The position numbers and the translations under genes are program-made. The notes under the pieces are model-generated. The model searched no databases. It was not told the origin of the DNA and worked only from the letters and a program-made list of their open reading frames with translations. Positions 34,277-37,853 of a DNA stretch of 37,853 nucleotides are shown here, piece by piece. The first letter of the stretch is position 1, and each line of letters begins with the position of its first letter. The stretch comes from Halioglobus sp. (lineage in GTDB: Bacteria > Pseudomonadota > Gammaproteobacteria > Pseudomonadales > Halieaceae), in the NCBI GenBank assembly GCA_020443345.1, contig JAGRIH010000034.1, positions 19,216 through 57,068 on the forward strand, read 5' to 3'.

Positions 34277-34945
34277 ATGGCAAATCCTCTCGTATACGAC
34301 GGCGCTACTCTGCGTATCACCGAGATTTTTTACTCGCTGCAGGGCGAGGCGCGCACCGTGGGTTTGCCCACGGTATTCGTGCGCCTGACCGGCTGTCCCC
34401 TGCGCTGTGTGTACTGCGACACCGCCTACGCCTTCAGCGGCGGCAAACCGATGAGCATCCGGCAGGTTATGGAGCAAGTCGCATCCCACCGGCCGCGCTA
34501 TGTCACCGTTACCGGCGGCGAGCCGCTGGCGCAGAGGGGCTCGTTGGCCCTGTTGTCCGCCCTGTGCGATGTCGGCTACGAGGTGTCGCTGGAAACGAGC
34601 GGCGCCCTCAGCGTGGCGCAGGTGGATGAGCGCGTGGTGAAGGTGCTGGACTTCAAGACGCCGGCATCAGGTGAAGTGGAACGCAACGACTACTCCAATA
34701 TTTCACTGCTGACGGCGTGGGACCAGGTCAAGTTCGTCATCTGTGATCGCGCGGATTACGAGTGGGCCCGGTTCAAGCTGGACGAGTACCAGCTCGATGG
34801 CCGCGTGGGCGACATCCTGTTCTCCCCCAGTCACGGCCAGTTGCCGCCTCGGGAGCTGGCCGAATGGATTCTGGCCGACCGCTTGCCCGTGCGGCTGCAA
34901 CTGCAGCTGCACAAGCTGCTGTGGCACGATGCACGGGGGCACTGA
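34277..34945 (+). CDS. queE: 7-carboxy-7-deazaguanine synthase (radical SAM)
   Basis: 222 residues. The radical-SAM cluster motif CxxxCxxC is C40-PLR-C44-VY-C47, and the GGEP motif (VTGGEPLAQ) binds S-adenosylmethionine. QueE turns 6-carboxytetrahydropterin into 7-carboxy-7-deazaguanine on the way to queuosine, the modified base at position 34 of certain tRNAs. It lies 40 bp after cpoB and 2 bp before queC. queD and queF are not in the window. Confidence 0.94.
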   Translation: MANPLVYDGATLRITEIFYSLQGEARTVGLPTVFVRLTGCPLRCVYCDTAYAFSGGKPMSIRQVMEQVASHRPRYVTVTGGEPLAQRGSLALLSALCDVGYEVSLETSGALSVAQVDERVVKVLDFKTPASGEVERNDYSNISLLTAWDQVKFVICDRADYEWARFKLDEYQLDGRVGDILFSPSHGQLPPRELAEWILADRLPVRLQLQLHKLLWHDARGH

Positions 34946-34947
34946 GC

Positions 34948-35685
34948 ATGGATGAGGCGCGGCGCGCCGTGGTGCTGGTGTCGGGAGGGCTCGACTCCAC
35001 CACGGTGCTGGCCATGGCCAGGGCGCAGGGCTACCGCTGCTACACCCTGAGCTTCGACTACGGGCAGCGCCACCGCGCCGAGTTGCGCGCCGCCGAGTGC
35101 GTGTCTGCCGCGCACGATGATGTCGAGCACAAAGTGGTGCGCCTCAACCTGGATACCATCGGCGGCTCCGCACTGACCGACAGCTCAATTGCCGTACCGG
35201 AGCGAGAAATCGCCGATGCGACTGCGATCGGCGCCCCGGCCGCCGGATCGCCGGCCGCCGGGGCGCCGGTCGCCGATATCCCGATCACCTACGTCCCCGC
35301 GCGCAACACCGTGTTTCTGTCAATTGCCCTGGGCTGGGCCGAAGTGCTGGGCGCCGACGACATCTTTATCGGGGTCAATGCCGTGGACTACTCCGGCTAC
35401 CCCGACTGCCGCCCGGACTACATCGCCGCCTTCCAGACAATGGCCAACCTGGCCACCCGCGCCGGTGTCGAGGGCCGGCGACTGACCATACACACGCCGC
35501 TGATGAACCTCGGCAAGGGCGACATTATTCGCGCCGGCGTGCAACTGGGCGTGGACTACTCCCAGACCGTATCCTGCTACCAGGCCTCCGCCGACGGCCT
35601 GGCCTGCGGCCGCTGCGACGCCTGCCGCCTGCGCCGCCAGGGCTTTCTCGATGCCGGCATCACGGACCCCTCCCGCTACGCCTGA
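34948..35685 (+). CDS. queC: 7-cyano-7-deazaguanine synthase QueC
   Basis: 245 residues from ATG 34948, 2 bp after queE. The ATP pyrophosphatase P-loop is SGGLDST (12-18). Zinc ligands are Cys210, 220, 223 and 226 ([20 protein letters not shown]). QueC converts carboxy-deazaguanine to preQ0 with ATP and ammonia. Residues 96-110 are an extra Ala/Pro/Gly segment, [15 protein letters not shown], encoded by three 15-bp repeats just before the conserved ITYVPARN; it lies in a loop and should not break the fold. A longer in-frame extension to 34762 is inside queE and rejected. Confidence 0.94.
   Translation: MDEARRAVVLVSGGLDSTTVLAMARAQGYRCYTLSFDYGQRHRAELRAAECVSAAHDDVEHKVVRLNLDTIGGSALTDSSIAVPEREIADATAIGAPAAGSPAAGAPVADIPITYVPARNTVFLSIALGWAEVLGADDIFIGVNAVDYSGYPDCRPDYIAAFQTMANLATRAGVEGRRLTIHTPLMNLGKGDIIRAGVQLGVDYSQTVSCYQASADGLACGRCDACRLRRQGFLDAGITDPSRYA
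35233..35277 (+). repeat. In-frame 15-bp tandem repeat (three units) within queC
   Basis: Three 15-bp units encode [10 protein letters not shown] and APVAD (residues 96-110). The DNA is GC-rich (GCCGGCC-like) and could expand or contract by slippage without shifting the frame. E. coli QueC has a shorter segment here. Confidence 0.7.
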
Positions 35686-35722
35686 CAAGCGCTGGACAGC
35701 ACGATTCTTCGGGCAAAAATTC

Positions 35723-35750
35723 TTGAGTTTTGCCGTGAAATCCGTACCAT
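35723..35750 (+). promoter_or_regulatory. Predicted tRNA-Lys promoter
   Basis: TTGAGT (35723-35728) and TACCAT (35745-35750) are 16 bp apart, and the -10 ends 15 nt before the tRNA 5' end, a normal distance for a stable-RNA promoter. Confidence 0.5.
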
Positions 35751-35765
35751 ACGCAACTCCTTTCC

Positions 35766-35841
35766 GGGCCGTTAGCTCAGTTGGTAGAGCAGTTGGCTTT
35801 TAACCAATTGGTCGCTGGTTCGAATCCAGCACGGCCCACCA
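35766..35841 (+). tRNA. tRNA-Lys(TTT)
   Basis: 76 nt with encoded CCA (35839-35841). The acceptor stem GGGCCGT pairs fully with ACGGCCC (35831-35837). The anticodon stem GTTGG/CCAAT encloses the loop CTTTTAA with anticodon TTT at 35799-35801, and the T arm CTGGTTCGAATCCAG is canonical. The gene follows queE-queC, the same neighbourhood as the P. aeruginosa tRNA-Lys used by integrating islands. Its 3' end is duplicated 188 bp downstream. Confidence 0.97.
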
Positions 35842-35843
35842 TT
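35823..35843 (+). repeat. Direct repeat copy 1: tRNA-Lys 3' end, candidate attachment site
   Basis: These 21 bases (last 19 of the tRNA plus TT) recur exactly at 36011-36031. Integrases commonly use tRNA 3' ends as attachment sites and leave such a repeat at the far side of the insert. Confidence 0.75.
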
Positions 35844-35844
35844 T

Positions 35845-35883
35845 AAACGAAAAACGCCTCCCTCGTGGAGGCGTTTTTCGTTT
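35845..35883. terminator. Rho-independent terminator after tRNA-Lys
   Basis: A perfect 17-bp stem, 35845-35861 with 35867-35883, encloses the 5-nt loop CTCGT. The upper stem is GC-rich (GCCTCC/GGAGGC) and the descending arm carries TTTTT. It starts 4 nt after the tRNA 3' end and, by symmetry, could also stop transcription from the other side. Confidence 0.9.
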
Positions 35884-36010
35884 AACAGGATGGGTCCGTC
35901 TGGATCGAGCCACCGTTCGAAAAATTCGCCTTACAGGCGAATTTAGACGCCGCAGCAAAGCGAAGGCGCCCCGCAGGGGTCACAACGCGGGAGGCAACCG
36001 CGTTGTGATC
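35884..36010. other. Hairpin-rich spacer between the two tRNA-Lys 3' repeats
   Basis: No gene is seen. AAATTCGCC (35922-35930) pairs with GGCGAATTT (35936-35944); TCACAACGCGG (35980-35990) pairs with CCGCGTTGTGA (35998-36008), ending 2 nt before the second repeat; a small CCCC-GCA-GGGG stem lies just before it. This dense pairing suggests recombination-site or small-element DNA rather than simple spacer. Confidence 0.5.
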
Positions 36011-36031
36011 AATCCAGCACGGCCCACCATT
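36011..36031 (+). repeat. Direct repeat copy 2: partial tRNA-Lys 3' end
   Basis: An exact 21-base copy of 35823-35843 with no tRNA 5' portion before it. It looks like the attachment-site copy left by integration at tRNA-Lys. AT-rich DNA begins immediately afterwards. Confidence 0.75.
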
Positions 36032-36080
36032 CTATAAGCTTTTGCAGGTAAGTAGTCACTTCAAAAGTGCCCCACAATGC

Positions 36081-36188
36081 TAATTCTATTCAAGAATTAT
36101 CAATCCGCCATGCCAAGGTTTATATTTAAAAGGTTGTGTATAGTTTAGCTATACAAATAATATAATATACAAACCAGTGATCTGGTTT
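36081..36188. promoter_or_regulatory. Three inverted repeats and a -10 box before the AbiE operon
   Basis: TAATTCT-ATTCA-AGAATTA (36081-36099), TGTATAG-TTTAG-CTATACA (36137-36155) and AAACCAG-TGAT-CTGGTTT (36171-36188) each have perfect 7-bp arms. A consensus TATAAT (36161-36166) lies between the second and third. AbiEi antitoxins are known to repress their own operon by binding inverted repeats near the promoter, so the latter two are likely operators. Confidence 0.6.
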
Positions 36189-36211
36189 GATTATATGCTA
36201 AATTGTATTGT

Positions 36212-37036
36212 ATGGCTTTGCAACACAATGGAAAATTAAACCAGTTAGCGCGCCTGCTGCCCGAAGGGCTGGTGGTTGATGCGTCGTGGCTGGAGAAGCA
36301 GGGCTATTCGCGGGCGCTGCGGAGCCAGTATGTATCCAGCGGGTGGCTGGCCAGTCCGGTGCGCGGTGTGTACTGGCGGCCGCGTGGCCGCTTGCGCTGG
36401 GAGCAGGTGGTCATTTCATTGCAGGTGCTGCTCCGGTATCCGGTGTCTGTTGGCGGGCGGACGGCGCTGGAGCTGGGTGGTTACGGTCATTACGGCTACC
36501 GGGAGCAGAAGGTCGTTCACCTCTATACGGAGCGTAAGCTGCCATCCTGGCTGGGGAAGCTGGGCGGTATGCCGGACTTTATGGTTCATAATCGGGGGCG
36601 TCTGTTTTCTGATGTGCCTGATTACGCTGGTATGTTGTGGCTGGAGGGCGAGGGTAAGCCGCGTCTGCCAGACGGGTTGGAAGTGGACCCGTGGGGGCAG
36701 TGGGACTGGCCCCTGGTGCGGTCCGGTCCCGAGCGGGCTATTCTTGAATTTCTCGATGAATTGCCGGGCGGTGCCTCATTTGATATGGCTGAGAAGATCA
36801 TGGAAGGGCTCGTGAACCTGCGTCCGCGCCGGATGCAGGCGCTGCTGGAGGGCTGTGGCAGCGTCAAAGTGAAACGGCTGTTCTTTTTCTTTGCCTCCCG
36901 GCATAAGCCGCAGTGGCTGGGGGCGATTGACCGGTCGAAGATCGATCTTGGCAGCGGCAAGCGGGTAATCGCCAAAGGCGGGCGGCTGGACAAGACCTGG
37001 CAGATTACTGTACCGGAGGACATGGATGCCGTTTGA
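36212..37036 (+). CDS. abiEi: AbiEi family antitoxin (type IV toxin-antitoxin)
   Basis: 274 residues from ATG 36212. The N-terminal ~90 residues are a winged-helix domain (LARLLPEGLVVDASWLEKQG, YVSSGWLASPVRGVYWRPRG), the AbiEi DNA-binding part. The C-terminal domain (to 274) includes SGPERAILEFLDELP and VNLRPRRMQALLEGCGSVKV, typical of the larger AbiEi subfamily. AbiEi represses the operon and counters AbiEii, reported to work without direct protein contact in a studied case. The stop overlaps the toxin gene by 11 nt. An upstream TTG (36203) would add three residues. Base composition is lower in GC than the core genes, consistent with an acquired island. Confidence 0.88.
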   Translation: MALQHNGKLNQLARLLPEGLVVDASWLEKQGYSRALRSQYVSSGWLASPVRGVYWRPRGRLRWEQVVISLQVLLRYPVSVGGRTALELGGYGHYGYREQKVVHLYTERKLPSWLGKLGGMPDFMVHNRGRLFSDVPDYAGMLWLEGEGKPRLPDGLEVDPWGQWDWPLVRSGPERAILEFLDELPGGASFDMAEKIMEGLVNLRPRRMQALLEGCGSVKVKRLFFFFASRHKPQWLGAIDRSKIDLGSGKRVIAKGGRLDKTWQITVPEDMDAV

Positions 37037-37850
37037 TGACAAGTTTCGGGGGCAGGTGGCGCTGCTCGTATCAATACTGCCGCTGGTGGCCGAAGAGGAA
37101 TGTTTTGCCCTCAAGGGCGGCACAGCGATCAATCTCTTTGTTCGCGATCTGCCGCGCCTTTCAGTCGATATCGACCTGACCTATCTGCCGGTCGCAGGCC
37201 GGGCGGAATCGCTGGCCGCCATTGATGCGGCGCTGGGGCGGATCAGTGAGCGGGTGCGGAAGGTCTATCCCGATCTGACGGTGCAGGCGTCCGCGCCAGG
37301 TGGGCAGGGGCCGGCAAACAAGCTGGTGATCCGCACGAAGCATCTGGTGCAGATCAAGGTGGAGGTGACGCCGGTATTACGGGGCTGTGTTTATGAGCCG
37401 GAATTGATGGCAGTCTCCGGGACAACCGAGGATGAGTTCGGATTTGCGCAGATGATGGTGCTGTCCTTTGCCGACCTTTATGCCGGCAAGATCATGGCGG
37501 CCCTGGACCGGCAGCATCCGCGCGATCTGTTCGACGTTCACCTGCTGCTGGCGCATGAAGGGATCACGGATGAGTTGCGAACGGCTCTGGTGGTTTATCT
37601 GGTCAGTCACGATCATTCGCCGCAGTCATTGCTCGCCCCGCAGGCCAAGGACATCAGGTCCGTCTTCGAAACCGACTTTGCCGGGATGACGGAAGAGCCG
37701 GTTGCACTGGAGACGCTGATAGCGACGCGGGACAGGCTGACGCAGGAGTTTGTGTCCGGTATGCCGGAGGCACATAAAGAATTTTTACTCTCGTTCTATC
37801 GGGGCGAACCGGCATGGGACCGGCTTGGTTGCGTATTCCTGCGAAGCTGA
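37026..37850 (+). CDS. abiEii: AbiEii/AbiGii nucleotidyltransferase toxin
   Basis: 274 residues; the TGA stop is 3 bases before the window end, so the gene is complete. The nucleotidyltransferase motif ALKGGTAINLF (G31-G32-T33) and RLSVDIDLTYL with metal-binding D48 and D50 are present, and DLYAGKIMAALDRQHPRDLFD is the third conserved block of DUF1814/AbiEii proteins. Related toxins transfer nucleotides to tRNA acceptor ends or other RNAs and stop growth, giving phage abortive infection or element stability. Its frame is coupled to the antitoxin by an 11-nt overlap. It lies next to the tRNA-Lys attachment site, as expected for island-borne defence modules. Confidence 0.9.
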   Translation: MPFDDKFRGQVALLVSILPLVAEEECFALKGGTAINLFVRDLPRLSVDIDLTYLPVAGRAESLAAIDAALGRISERVRKVYPDLTVQASAPGGQGPANKLVIRTKHLVQIKVEVTPVLRGCVYEPELMAVSGTTEDEFGFAQMMVLSFADLYAGKIMAALDRQHPRDLFDVHLLLAHEGITDELRTALVVYLVSHDHSPQSLLAPQAKDIRSVFETDFAGMTEEPVALETLIATRDRLTQEFVSGMPEAHKEFLLSFYRGEPAWDRLGCVFLRS

Positions 37851-37853
37851 ACA

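Noticed and set aside
36057-36069. CACTT-CAA-AAGTG palindrome as an insertion-sequence end
   Set aside because: It is short, no matching partner end is seen in the window, and I could not confirm resemblance to any named element.
1-37853. CRISPR array, rRNA operon, integrase or full transposase gene
   Set aside because: No regularly spaced repeats, no rRNA-like stretch, and no protein with transposase or tyrosine-recombinase motifs in the window.

Overview
The window is about 38 kb of high-GC bacterial chromosome from a gammaproteobacterium. The evidence is conserved gene order: mltB-rlpA-dacA-ybeD-lipB, aspS-yebC-ruvCAB, ybgC-tolQRAB-pal-cpoB and queE-queC-tRNA-Lys. The ActS/ActR-type redox pair and the sucrose-synthesis cluster suggest a marine or salt-exposed lineage, perhaps near Halieaceae or other Cellvibrionales. 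That placement is inference from gene content; no rRNA gene is present.

Layout. 1-3332: cell-wall and lipoate block (end of mltB, rlpA, dacA, ybeD, lipB). 3322-5156, minus strand: a RegB/ActS-type sensor kinase and its RegA/ActR-type regulator. 5308-11237: a four-gene sucrose cluster (sucrose-phosphate synthase, fructokinase, amylosucrase, sucrose-phosphatase) that could make sucrose from sugar phosphates and recycle it into glucan plus fructose-6-phosphate. 11352-12314: a metallo-beta-lactamase-fold hydrolase. 12315-13871: an AT-richer insert with a helix-turn-helix/Fic pair ('mobile mystery' A/B) behind an inverted-repeat operator. 13977-15560: prfC. 15620-15849: a fold-back inverted-repeat element flanked by an 8-bp direct repeat. 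15856-22690: glutathione peroxidase, MATE transporter, PuuA-like glutamine-synthetase homologue, LuxR regulator, lytic transglycosylase and proS. 23001-35685: a long plus-strand run of core genes (HU-like protein, FmdB zinc ribbon, aspS, yebC, ruvCAB, the Tol-Pal system, queE, queC) with a LexA box before ruvC. 35766-35841: tRNA-Lys(TTT).

The right end looks like the edge of a genomic island. The last 19 bases of tRNA-Lys plus two following bases recur 188 bp downstream, the DNA between is packed with hairpins, and AT-rich DNA with three inverted repeats then leads into an AbiEi/AbiEii toxin-antitoxin pair that runs to the window end. In Pseudomonas aeruginosa the tRNA-Lys next to queC is a known island integration site, which fits.

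The observations most worth a second look are the tRNA-Lys repeat and hairpin unit, the fold-back element after prfC, the sucrose-phosphate synthase that may start at a rare ATT codon behind a perfect Shine-Dalgarno, and the redox kinase whose TATAAT box lies directly before its GTG start.
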